Of a DNA stretch of 64,000 nt, positions 1 through 12,167 are shown in pieces. The stretch's first letter is position 1. Each line of letters begins with the position of its first letter. Made by a program: the position numbers and the translations under genes. The stretch is from Symsagittifera roscoffensis (lineage: Eukaryota; Xenacoelomorpha; Acoela; Convolutidae): the NCBI RefSeq assembly GCF_963678635.1, contig NC_087063.1, forward strand, positions 66,640,471-66,704,470, read 5' to 3'. The notes under the pieces are model-generated. The model had not been told where the DNA came from. It saw only the letters and a program-made list of their open reading frames with translations, and made no database searches.

Positions 1-737
1 TTATTGAGGGGTCCGAAAGAAAATCTCATTAGTTTGCTGAAGAATTTTGGAAGCGGCTTCAAGCCATAGAATCGAAATTGGTACGTATATTGCCTTCCTT
101 CTACAATTAGGCTGGTTAGTTTCTGGGCCTCATCTGTTAGAGGAACTTGATTATAGGTTCATGAAAGATCTTTACTTCTGAAATATAACTCGTTTATTTT
201 TGTCATGAGAATTTGTAGTGGTTCTAGCGGCCAACTACATATTCTAATATCTGTGATTGAGTTTAGCCTCCTAGCATCCAGAACCAACCTAACGTTGTCT
301 TTTTTTGGGAGAATCAGAACTGAATTTACAAACTGAGTTCTTACCATCCCTTTCATTTAGTTATATGACTATACCTGCATGGATTAGTCCATCCATGAGG
401 TTATCCTTTATATCTCGTAGATGGACTGGGACTTTACTGGGTCGTTGTTTTTCAATCGTTGCGTCCTTTGGAATGTTGTATGAAATTCAAGCTTTGTTTT
501 CCTAATATCATAATTGGGATGAGAATGTACATCCTGATCTTCTATCAGTACCTGAAAAAGGTCTGCGAACTCATCATCCGACATATCACTTTGTTTGAAA
601 TTTAATTCAGATAAGACTTTAGTAGTAGATTCAACGTTTTGTAGATTGCTACTTTTGTGCTTTTCAATCGAGGAGTATTGAGCGAACGTTTCATTGACTA
701 AGAAGGCAATGAGTCTGTCTTGTTTTCTTGGTTTCAA
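1..737 (-). pseudogene. Reverse transcriptase N-terminal half, left copy
   Basis: The minus strand encodes the fingers region of an LTR-retrotransposon RT. A clear block reads NSVLILPKKDNVRLVLDARR, followed by LNSITD and, further left in another frame, a TYNQVPLTDEAQKLTS-type segment and QFRFYGLKPLP. The KK, LVLDAR and YNQ/L-x-P signatures are typical of Gypsy and related RT domains. The upstream part (408-737) contains a spacer with VPVHLKD-like residues in the right-hand copy. The catalytic YIDD would lie just beyond base 1. Two or more frame changes break it. Confidence 0.75.
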
Positions 738-1784
738 TGTTTTTTTAAATTGCTTTTAAAAAAAATCTTCAAAAGTCTGAATCGTGTGGAAAGTCGATTG
801 CTACTTCTTTTTCCAATTTTGCATACTTTGACTACAAATGAGCTAATTCTTTCAAATATCTCTGATAGAATTTCTGTATCAAGTACTTCAAGGTATGGCA
901 TTTCCTTGATTTCTTGTCCTGAAGCATTGATGAAGAGTGTAGCTACAAACTATTGGAACGCATCAACAAAGATTTGGAAACTTCGTCCCAATTCTTTTCA
1001 TATCTCAAAAGCTGTTTTGGGCATCGCGATTGGTCGAACGTTATTTGCTATAGTCTGATTTTTCATTTCAGACATGGTATTTAGTATATTGCCTTTTTTG
1101 GGTTTCTGAAATAATCTCTGCTTGTTAATCAAGTTATATATGATTTGTCCGGATTTTGCATCAGTGAAAATGAGATCATCATTAATGTTAGCATGCATTG
1201 AATTATAAAAATGTCGTAGTTCAGGATACTTTTTGCAGATAATTTCAGCAAACTTCTTTGCATTGCTCTATCTGCAATGGGCTTTTCGATTTGAGTATGG
1301 ATCGTTTTTGAAGTCTTCATTTTGTAGACAGGTGCTAGATAATTGGGTATTGCCTTACTGTATAGTATGAACAACAGTATTCAGTATGAAGCAACCTTCA
1401 AAGTTTGAGATTTTGTTTCAAATTCTAGTTGTGAACTCATCACAATCGTGAGTAGAATAATTTTTCCCCGTATAACCTAGTACATACAGATGATCCTACA
1501 GATTCTCAATTAGGAAAGGCAACCTCTGCTCAATTTGAGTGCAATTTTTTTTATAAAGACCAATTCGGTTTTGAATGTACTTTTTTGAGGTAGTAAAGTA
1601 GTTCTTTTTTCGAAGTTTGAAATTGGTTCGTCTAAGTGTTCGTCTAAAGTGGTTCGTCTAAGTAGCTCAAGAAGTATGTTGAGTGTGCTGGGTTGAAAAG
1701 GGAGTCTAAAAGTTGATTGAGACCATTTGTGACACGTTGGGATGTTCCTTGTCGTTTTTCATCAACCCGTGGCAAATTTTACCT

Positions 1785-2095
1785 TTCTGATTTTAGCTCA
1801 ATTGCGGAGATATCAAAGTAAAGAGCTTTTAAGAATAAATGAAAAATCCTACTCCCAATAGAACAGCTATATTTTCCTCAGTTATCCACACTTTGCGGTT
1901 AGACGGATAATTTCTATCAGTGCAAAAACCAGATTGAATCGAAGTATGGCCACACATACGTGTATCGGATCCATTGTACGTCTTTGCCTTAATTTTGGAT
2001 CGGTTAAGAGTCACTTTTTGATCTGTTTTTTTCCCAATTTTTAATAGGTTGAGACGTTTATTATACTTATAGTAAATTTTGATCCTGGGTCAATC
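1785..2095 (-). pseudogene. Retroviral-type aspartic protease, left copy
   Basis: Minus-strand frame matching the protease at 5368-5688. The stretch TLNRSKIKAKTYNGSDTRMC and the VWITEENIAVLLGVGFF segment are nearly the same in both copies. The second looks like the conserved hydrophobic, glycine-containing C-terminal strand (usually ILG or LLG) of retropepsins; here it reads LLGVGFF. The active-site end, near 2080, is damaged by small changes relative to the right copy. Confidence 0.6.
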
Positions 2096-3179
2096 ATAAA
2101 TTCAATTTCAAGTCTAGTGTTGTTAAGATTGATTGCGGTGGCAAAATGATTTTAGCGAAAATATCTCTTTGCATTAGGAAGACTAATATCGCTTGGTTTC
2201 GGAGACCTTCAGACTGAACTTGATTTGTTCTGAAATTGGGTGACCGAGACGACCGAGTACATTCTCGACTATTAGTGCTATTGTAATTTTCAGTGTTACT
2301 TTGTCGACCTCTAGTGTTAACTATTCAATTGCCTATTTTGTTGGTTGTAGAATTGCCAAGCAGTTTGTTAATTTTCTCTTGATTTGTTTTCTCTGGGATG
2401 CCTAATATCATAGGTCTGAGTCTTTTTGGCACTGAATGGTTATTGTGCAGTAGCCCTTTGGTAATTGCTACCATTCTAGTTACAATTATGACAAACGCCG
2501 TAATTGTTTTAACTAGAACTTGAAATATAGGTTTTTTTTGGTTCTCCCAGAAAAGATTGTTTGGGTTAGAGGCATTCTGGTTAAGGAAATTGATTGGTTT
2601 TTAGTCATTGTCGTGTTTTTTGAAACATGAAGGATCATGTTGTTCTTCAATGAATAACAATTCAAATTGAAATAATTGTTCGGTTTTCAAAATCACAAAA
2701 AACACAAAACCCGCTTCAAGCAAATCGTTGAGGAGGTTTTTCTCGACATTACCCTCATATAAGTCATCCCATTTTATTTTTTCCAGTGGATCATCAAGTT
2801 ACATACTCTATCCGGGATTTCCTCATATAATTTTTTTTTCAGTTAAATCTGAGAAAGATAGTAGTTTGATTTGTTTATTATGTTCAACAAATCGATAAAA
2901 TCTGTTGTGTTCTGAAATGCATAACAGCATTCTTCAGAACAGTCTGAAGAGGTTTCAAAAAAGAAATCTCCTCTGCCAATTATAGCGATCAATTTTTTCG
3001 CGCCTTCCAATTGAGCAATGAATTGATAGCAATCGTTCTGAGATATGATATTATCATCTTTATGGAGCACTGAAAAACAACTTTGTTCTTCATTGATCCG
3101 GATGTCATTTGGATTAGTTATGCGCTTAAGTTAAGCGCTCATTTCTTCTAACTCAAGTAAATTTTGTATGAAGAAAAGG

Positions 3180-4188
3180 GGACATTTCGGCGCATTAAGT
3201 CAGGAAAGACCAAATTTATAACTTGGGTGTATAAAATTTTGAAATTGTTTTTTCTGTCAACATGACCTGATAAATGAAAAATCGAAGAGAAATCATTCTT
3301 TTCTGGACCATAAGAAACAACATAGGTATAGAGGAAATGGGGAGCCCAAATTGTAAAATTCTTAAGTTTTTCAAGCTGATTTTATTAGGTCATCAATCCG
3401 AGATGCATTTGGAGAAACACCATCTTTAGATAACAAAAGCCTAGGAAATTAAGCTTCCTTAGAGAGAAAAATGTTGTATCAGGATCAGCTCTCAATTTGG
3501 CTTTCCGTAACAGAGGTTGGTATTTTCGAATTGTAAAAAAGATTTAATTTTTGTTTTGACTCTGTAACAATGTGTCGTCTATGTAAATGATTGCTTTTTC
3601 TTTATTGAGGGGTCCGAAAGAAAATATCATTAGTTTGCTGAAGAATTTTGGAAGCGGCTTCAAGCCATAGAATCAAAATTAGTACGTATATTGCCTTCCT
3701 TCTACAATTAGGCTTGTTAGTTTCTGGGCCTCATCTGTTAGAGGAACTTGATTATAGGTTCATGAAAGATCTTTACTTCTGAATTATAATCCGTTTAATT
3801 TGGTTATGAGAATTTGTAGTGGCTCTAGTGGCCAACTACAATTTCTAATATCTGTGATTGAGTTTAGCCTCCTAGCATCCAGAACCAACCTAACGTTGTC
3901 TTTTTTTAGGAGAATCAGAACTGGGTTTATAAACTGTGAGTTCATATCATCCCTTTCATTTAGTTATATGACAATGCCCGCATGGGTTAGTTCATCCATG
4001 AGTTTATCCATTATATCTTTTAGATGGACTGGGACTTTACTGGGTCGTTGTTTTTCAATCGGTGCGTCCTTTTGGAATGTTATATGAAAATCAAGCTTTG
4101 TTTTCCTAATATCATAATTGGGATGAGAATATACAACCTGATCTTCTATCAGAACCTGAATAAGGTCTGCAAACTCTTTCTCCGACAT
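3180..4188 (-). pseudogene. Reverse transcriptase, right copy, with YIDD
   Basis: Minus-strand RT. The N-terminal spacer (3964-4188) contains KVPVHLKDIMDKLMDEL and is followed in other frames by NPVLILLKKDNVRLVLDARR-like residues, TYNQVPLTDEAQKL and GLKPLPKFFSKL. The catalytic box KAIIYIDDTLLQSQN lies at about 3560-3600, where YIDD is the usual Y-x-D-D metal-binding motif. The frame then continues with FLGFCYLKMVFLQ, matching the thumb start FLG motif. At least three frame changes and several stops interrupt it. An RNase H remnant further left was not confirmed. Confidence 0.75.
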
Positions 4189-4279
4189 ATCACTTTGTTC
4201 TAAAACTTTAATAGTAAATTCAAGGTTTTGTAGATTGTTACTTTTGTGCTTCTCAATCGAGGAGTATTGAGCAAACGTT

Positions 4280-4489
4280 TCATTGACTAAGAAGGCAATA
4301 AGTCTGTCTTATTGTCTTGGGTTCAATGTTTTTTAAATTGCTTTTAAAAGAAATCTTCAAAAGTCTGAATCGTGTAAAAAGTCGATTGCTACTTCTTTTT
4401 CCAATTTTGCATACTTTGACTACGAATGAGCTAATTCTTTCAAATATCTCTGATAGATTTTCTGTGTCAAGTACTTCAAGGTATGGCAT
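4280..4489 (-). pseudogene. Linker segment between protease and RT
   Basis: Open minus-strand frame of 69 codons rich in Lys, Arg and Ser. It lies between the protease and RT parts of the right copy, and its partner in the left copy sits near 720-905. It has no recognisable domain. It most likely represents the decayed pol spacer between protease and RT. Confidence 0.35.
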
Positions 4490-5367
4490 TTCCTTGATTT
4501 CTTGTCCTGAAGCATAGAAAAAGAGTGTAGCTCCAAACTATTGGAACACATCAACAAAAATTTTTGAAGCTTCGTCCCAATCCTTTTCATATCTCACAAG
4601 CTGTTTTGCGCATCGCGATTGGTCGATTGTTATTTGCTATAGTCTGATTTTTCATTTCAGACATGGTATTTAGTATATTGACTTTTTTTGGGTTTCTGAA
4701 ATAGTCTCTGCTTGGTAATCAAGCTATATATGATTTGTCTGGATTTTGGATCAGTGAAAATGAGATCATCATTAATGTTAGCATGCATTGAATTATAAAA
4801 ATGTCGTAGTTCAAGATACTTTTTGCAGATAATATCAGCAAACTTCTTTGCATTCCTCTATCTGCAATGGGTTTTCGATTTGAGTATGGATCTTTTTTGA
4901 AGTCTTCATTTTGTAGACAGGGGCTAGATAATTGGGTATTGCTTTACTGTATAGTATGAACAACAGTATTCATTATGAAGCAATCTTCAAAGTTTGAGAC
5001 TTTGTTTCAAACTCTAGTTGTGAATTCATCACAATCGTGAATAGAATAATTTTTCCCCGTATAACCTAGTACATGCAGATGATCCTCCAGATTTTAAATT
5101 AGGAAGGGAATCTCTGCTCATTTTGAGTGCAAATTTTATTTATAAAGACCAATTCGGTTTTGAATGTACTTTTCTGAGGTAGTAAAGCAGTCCTTTTTTC
5201 GAAGTTTGAAATTGGTTCGACTAAGTGTTCGTCTAAAGTGGTTCGTCTAATTGGCTGTAGAAGTATGTTGAGTGTGCTGGGTTGAAAAGGGAGTCTACAA
5301 GTTGATTGAGACCATTTGTGACACGTTGGGATGTTCTTTGTCGTTTTTCATCAACCCGTGGCAAATT

Positions 5368-5688
5368 TTACCTTTCTGATTTTAGCTCAACTGCGGAGAT
5401 ATCAAAGTAAAGAGCTTTTAAGAATAAATGAAAAAAGCCTACTTCCAATAGAACAGCTGTATTTTCCTCAGTTATCCACACTTTGTGGTTAGACGGATAC
5501 TTTCTACCAGTGCAAAAACCAGATTGAATCGAAGTATGGCCACACATACGTGTATCGAATCCATTGTACGTCTTTGCTTTAATTTTGGATCGGTTAAGAG
5601 TCACTTTTTTATCTGTTTTTTTTTCCAGTTCTGGATAGGTTGAGAGGTTTATTATACTTATATTACATGTTGATCCTGGGTCAATCAT
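5368..5688 (-). pseudogene. Retroviral-type aspartic protease, right copy
   Basis: 106-codon open frame beginning MIDPGSTCNISIINLSTYP. The position of DPGST fits the D-T/S-G active-site turn of retropepsins, but Pro replaces the usual Thr/Ser. Near residue 75 the sequence VWITEENTAVLLEVGFF corresponds to the C-terminal hydrophobic strand, where the usual Gly after LL is now Glu. It would act as a dimer that cleaves the Gag-Pol polyprotein. The frame is intact but has no Gag or RT in frame, so it is a remnant. A left copy lies 3.6 kb away. Confidence 0.65.
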
Positions 5689-6196
5689 AAATTGAATTTC
5701 AAGTCTACTATCGTTAAGATTGCTTGCGGTGGCAAAATGATATTAGCTAAAATATGTCTTTGCATTAGGAAGACTATTATCGCTTGGTTTCGGAGACCTT
5801 CAGAGTGAACTTGATTTGTTCTGAAAGTGGGTGACCGAGACGACCGAGTACATTATTGACTATTAGTGCTATTGTAACTTCCAGTTTTATTTTGTCGACC
5901 TCTAAGGTTAACTATTCAATTGCCTATTTTGTTGGTTGTAGAATTGCCTAGCAGTTTGTTCAATTTCTCTTGATTTGTTTTCTCTGGGATGCCTAAAATC
6001 ATAGGTCTGATTTCTTTTGGCACTGAAAGGTTATCGTGCAGTAGCCCTTTGGTAATTGCTATCATTGTAGTTACAATTATGACAAACGCCGTAATTGTTT
6101 TAGCTAGAACTTGAAAACTAGGTTTTTTTTTGGTTCTCCCAAAAATGATTGTTTGGGTTAGAGGGATTCTGGTTAAGGAAATTGTTTGGTTTTTGA

Positions 6197-8808
6197 TTTT
6201 TAATTGGCTTCGAAAGAAATTTTTCGATCATTTTTATTTTTGAGTTCTTTTTGCAACTTATTTACTTCGTACTGAACTTGCTTTTTGTATATCTAGAGAC
6301 AAAATGCCCATTCATCCTGCAAAATTTGCAAAATCGAGTACAATTATGTCTTCCGTTGATGTCAGGGTGACGTCACTGAAGTGATTTCTGGTCAATGATT
6401 GCACTAAACTCTTGATTAATCTTCAATTTATTTAGTCCTTAGTTTGAGTTTCTAATCGAGTCATTTTATCCGTTGTTTACAGTTTCAGCAGGATCAGTAG
6501 CAACAATTAAAACTAGATTCATAGAGATAACATGATTATTAAATTGATTTCAATCTGAGTTTGGATGCCTTATCCACAATTAATGAGCTTTTTTTTTAAG
6601 AGCTAGAGGTCTCAAACCCGAACTTGAGAAATCACTTCTTTGTCTGTTCTGTATATGGCTTGAGCCGCAGCATCAACGTTGACTGTTAAATTGACTTTTC
6701 TGGCCAACCTCTGTCTACAGAAGATTTGATTCTCTGAAAGTAATTTTTTTAAAAGAAAATTGCCATCTTGGAGAGCAGCTTTTTAGCATCAATTCTACGT
6801 TTGAATTGATCTCGACCGTCAGTCAACAGAAAAGATTTAAGAAAAGATCTTTGAGTTGTGCAGATGTTGTAGTATCCGTTACATTATCAATGAACCACAT
6901 AAGAGCTGTGTTAGTTCACAATGATCGGAAAAGGTATCGTTGTCTGCTATCATGGCTACGTCGTGCGTCGGCATCAGGAGGTCTTTGACCTAAGGAGAAA
7001 AGAAATTTTTTTATTTGGAAATCCAGATTGCTGTAGCGTTTTGGTCGGTGTCATTTTCCAAAAATGCTTTGAAAAAAAAATTGGGATGAGATATTGGTGT
7101 GTCAGCCATATTAGATTTAACAATAAATATGGATACCAGAAGAATTTGGGTTCCAATTTAAAAATTTAGTGGCTTCTTTAAATGTAAGAGGAACTTTGAA
7201 AGTTCTCCAATTTCAGACTTGGACTTTTTGCTTTTCTCCTCCGAACTTTAAGCGAACTTTAAGAAGGTGCGCTCAACTGGTCGCACCAACTTGTTGTATA
7301 GCAAAACTTATGTTCGTCTGACAAAACACTTGCTAGTAATAAATGGTCCTATCTTTTTTTAATGTAAAAAATAATTCTAAATTTCGCTGGAAAATGTTTT
7401 ATAAATAAAGATCTTAGTGTGAACTTCCTAAGAAATGCCTTTAGACACGATAAAATTTTAAAGGTTGGTTTTGGAAATTTCGATTGAGAATGGTTGATTA
7501 TGTTTAGAGAGAGAGGTTGGGGTTTGTTTTAGAAAAAAATGTTGGAAACAATTTTTAGAGAAAAATGTTGGTGTGGTTGAAAGGAAAATTGTGTTGATTT
7601 GAATTCAGTAGTTTTCAGCTTCTATTTATACGTCATTGGAAAATTTTCCATTTTTTTAGCGAAAAAGTTTTAGTTTTTTTCTAAACTTCGTTATCTCTCG
7701 TGAATGTTAATAATACATTCGTATTTTCTGAGGAGAGTCGTACATACTTTAGTATTTCTCGCGAAAATTCGTCTTCTTTCGTGTTCACGGGTTATAACAT
7801 ATGCTCTTCAATTCATTTTGCAAAAGGATATAAACAATAATTTCTCTGGTGGTGTCGGCGGCAATTTTGGTGAGCACAATGATTTCTTGTTTCTCTATAA
7901 GCATGAAATCAGAAAACAACGAAATACGATTAATTTTAGAACTTTTTAGAAAGTTTATCTTTTTATGATCTTTCTTCAGTAGTTTTTGGCGTTTTCTCAA
8001 AGTTTCATTCTATATCTCATGCTAAGGAAAGTTGAAACATAAAACACGGTTGAAGGCAATTTTCTTGTTTATAATTTTTGCATTTCACAATCGTCTGATA
8101 TTATTAACGGATGCCAATCTTAAGTAATTCATTGTCACGAATAACGCTTACTATGGTCTAAGCTTGCCTAAATTTTTGAAAGCAACGTTCTTGAGACAAA
8201 AAAAAGTGATTCGAGGTGCTACTTTCGACCTGAAGTCCCTTTGGTTTGAAGTCACGTCGGATAGTTGTCTCAGAGCCGAAACCTACATTTATGCCGCTGA
8301 ATATTAGAAAAAAAAATATCCAGTGAAGCTCCGAAACGTCAAATTTATTTTACTGGCAAGCTGGAGGGCGCTGGCGACTTTAATAGACCGGTTTTTTAGC
8401 AGACTAATATTTTAGCAGACTCAAAACATTTATAAAGATATCTAAAGTCAAAAGCGTCAATGACGATAAGCGAAGTGAACGCTTGCTTGGCTTCGCTCAG
8501 AATCAACACAAGTGTTATCGCGCGCGTAAGCCTTTGTTTTGACGTCAATTTAGACGGTTGGGTTTTTGAAGTCGATAGTTTTGTTGATAAGTCGTGAGAA
8601 TATTGTCTTAATTGGGGAAGCTTGGCCCCAGACTGAACGTGTTTTTGAGTCCGTCAATCAACCATCCATCACTTTATTACGATGCTCTGCTAAAAGACTC
8701 ATTTTTCACTTTTTATGCTAAAGGTTGGTAAGCTAAAGGATCGGTACCCAAGCTAGAGACATTTAAGTCACTTTAATTTATACAAATATTTGTTGGCCAG
8801 TCAAAAAG
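6197..8808. other. No gene recognised
   Basis: AT-rich sequence with only short shadow frames. I see no domain, tRNA or clear repeat boundary. The stretch 8455-8545 is locally GC-richer (GCGCGCG at about 8520) without a recognisable feature. Confidence 0.5.
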
Positions 8809-9130
8809 CAGAATGGTCTAAGAGCCGACTGGGTCCAAGAGCAGAAAAACAGAAAAGTTTTAATTTTTATAAGCTGATCGGTAAATTAAGTATAAGAATA
8901 GTCAATATTACCAAAGAAACTAATATTATATGCATAATAAAGATAATAAATCAAGACTGTTTTTAATTCATTAAAAAAAACTTGATGAAATTATTCAAAT
9001 CATGAATACTTTATTCAATTTCTTGGTACTATTGACGATTCTGCTAATTATTTATCAATTTGGAAGAGTTAAAAATTTTCTGTTTTTTTTTTGCTCTTGG
9101 ACCCCTTCTAATCTTAGACCATTCTGCTAA
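8809..9130. repeat. Foldback / MITE-like inverted repeat
   Basis: GCAGAATGGTCTAAGAGCC at 8810 is the start of an arm of about 125 bp. Its reverse complement returns at about 9005-9130 (CTCTTGGACCCC, CTTAGACCATTCTGC). Matching blocks include GCAGAATGGTCTAAGA, GGTCCAAGAGCA, ACAGAAAA and GTCAATA-TACCAA. A 70-base centre separates the arms. No clear target duplication was seen. Confidence 0.6.
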
Positions 9131-9296
9131 TTGCTCCGCCTTCCACACATATAATATACTCTATACACATATTCTTTTGAGCTCTCATTATATACACTCA
9201 TATGCTCCTCGGCCTATTTTGACTCCGAAATTATCAGACTTCCAAATCGGGCTCACAATTTCTGATATCTTTGACTTCTTTTTTTACTTTATCATC

Positions 9297-10755
9297 ACCC
9301 GGGTCGAGATCCCACTGAAAAACCGCTCTAAATATGGGCGGTTTGAGCGGTTTTCCAGCAAGATTTGAGCGGTTTGAGCGGTTTGGGTGGTTTGAGCGTT
9401 TTTCATTTTGGAAAAACCGCTCAAAAACCGCTCATTTCTTGCGGTGATTTTTGAACGGTTTTTCAAGCAAGATTTGAGCGGTTTTTAAGCGGTTTTTGAG
9501 CGGTCTTCCCGGGTCGAGGTACCAGACTCACGTCCAGACTTTCGCGAAAAAATTTTGGCATGTCCAGACTTTCCAGACCAAATTAGGCATGTCCAGACTT
9601 TAGCGACCAAAACATGGCATTTCCAGACTTTTGCGACTATGATGATCCGTCCGACTATCGCGACCGAAGCGGAGGGGGCGCGACCAAAACATCGCGACTC
9701 ATATTTGGTATGCCCAGACTCTCGCGACCAAGAATTGCCATTTCCAGACTTTCGCGACCGAAAACTAAGGCTCGACTTTCGCGACCGAGGCGGATATGGC
9801 GCGACCCTGCGGTTCAGGAAATGGCGTGACCGGCGCGACCAAATCTAGCAATTTCCAGACTTTCCAGAGCAAGATGGAGACGGCGCGACTTTCCAGACCA
9901 ACATGGATACGGCGCGACTTTAAAAAATTTTTCAGGGATTTCTCGTCCGAGGTGGAGACGGCGCGACTCAGGAAACGGCGCGACTCCAAAGGCAACGGCT
10001 CGACCGGCTTGGTCAGTGCGACCAAAATGTGCACTTTCAAGACTTTCACGACCGAGGTGGAGACGGCGCCAAAAAGCCCAAAGGTCAACTTAAGGTCACC
10101 CAGGGGTCAACCAGGGTCAAACTTCCATATTTGAGTTCAGAATCTCATGGGAGTCTTAACTATCAAATTTCAATCATATCCCATTAGTACTTTACAAGTT
10201 ATCTCATTTCTAAGGTCCATTAGCACTTTTTCCGGGAAAAAGGTTTTAACACCGGAAGGTTTTCACTCGCTAGGGGTCTTTTTTTCGGGGTCCGTATCTT
10301 ATGTCTATTGCCGCAATAAAAAAAATGCCATCGTTCATCATTTCGCGTAAATGGCCTATTTCCGGTCTAAGGGGGTGTTTTTCCAAGCGCTAATTGCTTC
10401 CGGTCCAACTGCCGGATTTGATTCAAATTATAATACACGATGTATCTTGCCACTACCTATCATCCCTCCAAGTTTCAGCTCCTTGCAATCATTGGAAGCC
10501 GAGAAACGACTTCCAGAAGTTAGGGGTGGGTTTGTTTACTTAGGGCATAAAACCGGAAGCGGGGGTCTGAGGGGTCTGGGTTTCCAAACTTAAGCTTTCC
10601 TTAACTAGGCCTAAAACATACAACAATTTTTGCCCAACACCGCCAATAGTTTCCGAGTTCTGATAGGGCCATTTACACTTCCGTGGAACATATCACTTGA
10701 CCCCCAAGGGTCTGAGGGGTCCGTTTTTTGTATGCCTGGTTCAAATCATCTCTAG
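9297..10755. repeat. Repeat A, copy 1: GAGCGGTTTT and GCGCGAC arrays
   Basis: It starts with ACCCGGGTCGAG. A first block to about 9508 consists of GAGCGGTTTTTGAGCGG units in both orientations. A second CCCGGGTCGAGGT at about 9509 opens an array of short units built on CCAGACTTTCGCGACC and GGCGCGAC (to about 10075). A unique tail follows with CCGGAAG and GGGTCTGAGGGGTC motifs. The open frames across it are by-products of the short-period repeat, not genes. The block is repeated at 12168-13471 and shares its right end, ATCATCTCTAG. Confidence 0.85.
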
Positions 10756-11477
10756 TATTGCTCCTCTGAATTTCATAACATAAGCTTTCTTAGTTCCGAT
10801 TTGGATGTGGGGGGTTCGCCGATTTTGTCAAATTTTGTTTTCTGGCATAGGAGGGACGATATCATCGAAGAATGAATGAACTTTATGAACTTTACCCTTT
10901 GTTTGCTGTACTACTTAACTTAATGACGAATCAATCTTACGCTCAGGTTACTATAGCATGTAATACAGTAGAATCGCCAATTCTACATGGTCTAAACCTT
11001 CTGTTCTTTTTTAACAGCAACCGGGTTTTTGTTTTCAGTTTGCTCCGTTCTTTTTAAATCGCAAATTTTTGCTAAGGTTAACTTCACTTATAAGTTTGAA
11101 TAGCTTCCACAAATTTCTCCCTCACAAAATTATTAGCACTTTTCGCCCCACACAGATATCGCCCCCACACTTTTGCCCTTCAATTTGTCAACTAAGAAAG
11201 CGGCAATTAATTAACTGTCTGAGAAATTACGAGCGAAGCGGGTGAGGACAAAATGAGCGAAATCATGAGGGTCCTAGGAAATTAGACGATAAACAATTTA
11301 GACGAATGCTACAAAAATGAAATAAGACGGAATTTAATTTTTACACATCTGGCATTTTACACAAAAAAGCTATGAAAGGAAAGGGCCAACAAAATTTTTT
11401 CTTATGAGTCAAGTTTCACAAATTCAAAAAGAACTTAAAATGTGAATACATATCAAAACAATTAATTTAAATGATCA
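10756..11477. other. No gene recognised
   Basis: Spacer between repeat A copy 1 and repeat B copy 1. Part of it (about 11200-11300) resembles the reverse complement of the extra segment inside repeat B copy 2 (about 13600-13720). Nothing else was recognised. Confidence 0.4.
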
Positions 11478-12167
11478 AAAGATGTCAAATTGGAATATTA
11501 CAAAAGAGTTTTGAATTAAATAAATTATGCATGATTGAATTGTAAAATTTGTGGCTACCGAAATTAACTGTTGTCTACAAACAAATGTTTTTTTCTCGAA
11601 GTGTGTGCAGGGCGAAACGTGACAAATTCAGTTTGAATTAGTTTTATTTGTTGCATTTTGTTGCAATGGCGTTAAACGCGTTAACACAAAGATAAGTCGA
11701 AGCCCTAAATTCTTTTAATGTTTTTAAACATCAAAAAAATTTCAAGTAACAACTTCAATTAGAAAACCGATTTCTGCTCCATTTTTCTTTAAAAAAATTC
11801 CAAACACACTATGTAACGTACAGCGCTGCTTTGAATAAACTTGACAAAATAATGAAACTAAATGTTCTTCGCTTGATTCTCGTTTTGAGCTAAGAGCAAA
11901 GTAAAAGAGATGAGAACAAGAATTTTCCAGATCTAATATACTGCTTTTTCTTAAGCAAAAACAAAAGTTGGCCCGTCGTCGAGAAACTTATAGCAGTGCG
12001 AGTTTTTTAACATATTCTAAGAAAAAATAATTTTATTTCGCAAAAACTTTATAAAATGATTTCAAACTAAAAATTAGTGTTATACATGGTGGAAGTTTCA
12101 ATTTTTGCTATCAAAGAAAAAAATAAAACTGTTATTTCAGTTTTTTCCGAGACCAATTTTGATTAAA
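11478..12167. repeat. Repeat B, copy 1
   Basis: Starts ATGTCAAATTGGAATATTAC and includes TAAATTATGCATGATTGAA, GCAATGGCGTTAAA and TGTAACGTACAGCGCTGCTT. All of these recur in order in 13472-14330. It ends at GACCAATTTTGATTAA, exactly where repeat A copy 2 begins. No coding potential was seen. Confidence 0.75.

Larger units (their letters stand above)
1..6196 (-). mobile_element. Decayed Ty3/Gypsy-type retrotransposon, two direct copies
   Basis: Two copies of the same internal region lie head to tail on the minus strand. Bases 1 to about 2600 match 3602 to about 6196 with few differences, an offset of about 3601. Reading the minus strand (right to left), each copy gives an aspartic protease, a linker and the N-terminal half of a reverse transcriptase. 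The right copy continues leftward through the YIDD active site (about 3573-3584) into 2.7-3.5 kb. The left copy is cut by the window edge just before YIDD. Similarity stops at about 2600/6196, which marks the 5' limit of the shared unit. Stops and frameshifts are frequent, so neither copy can be functional. No LTR was recognised here. Assignment to Gypsy rather than another LTR order rests on the RT motif style and is an inference. Confidence 0.8.

Noticed and set aside
7704-8000. Pair of overlapping frames on both strands
   Set aside because: AT-rich, low-complexity, no domain, no splice or start context.
9555-10134. Overlapping Arg/Asp-rich open frames on both strands
   Set aside because: They follow from the short-period GCGCGAC/CCAGACTTTC array. 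All frames are open by composition, and the two A copies disagree by frameshifts.
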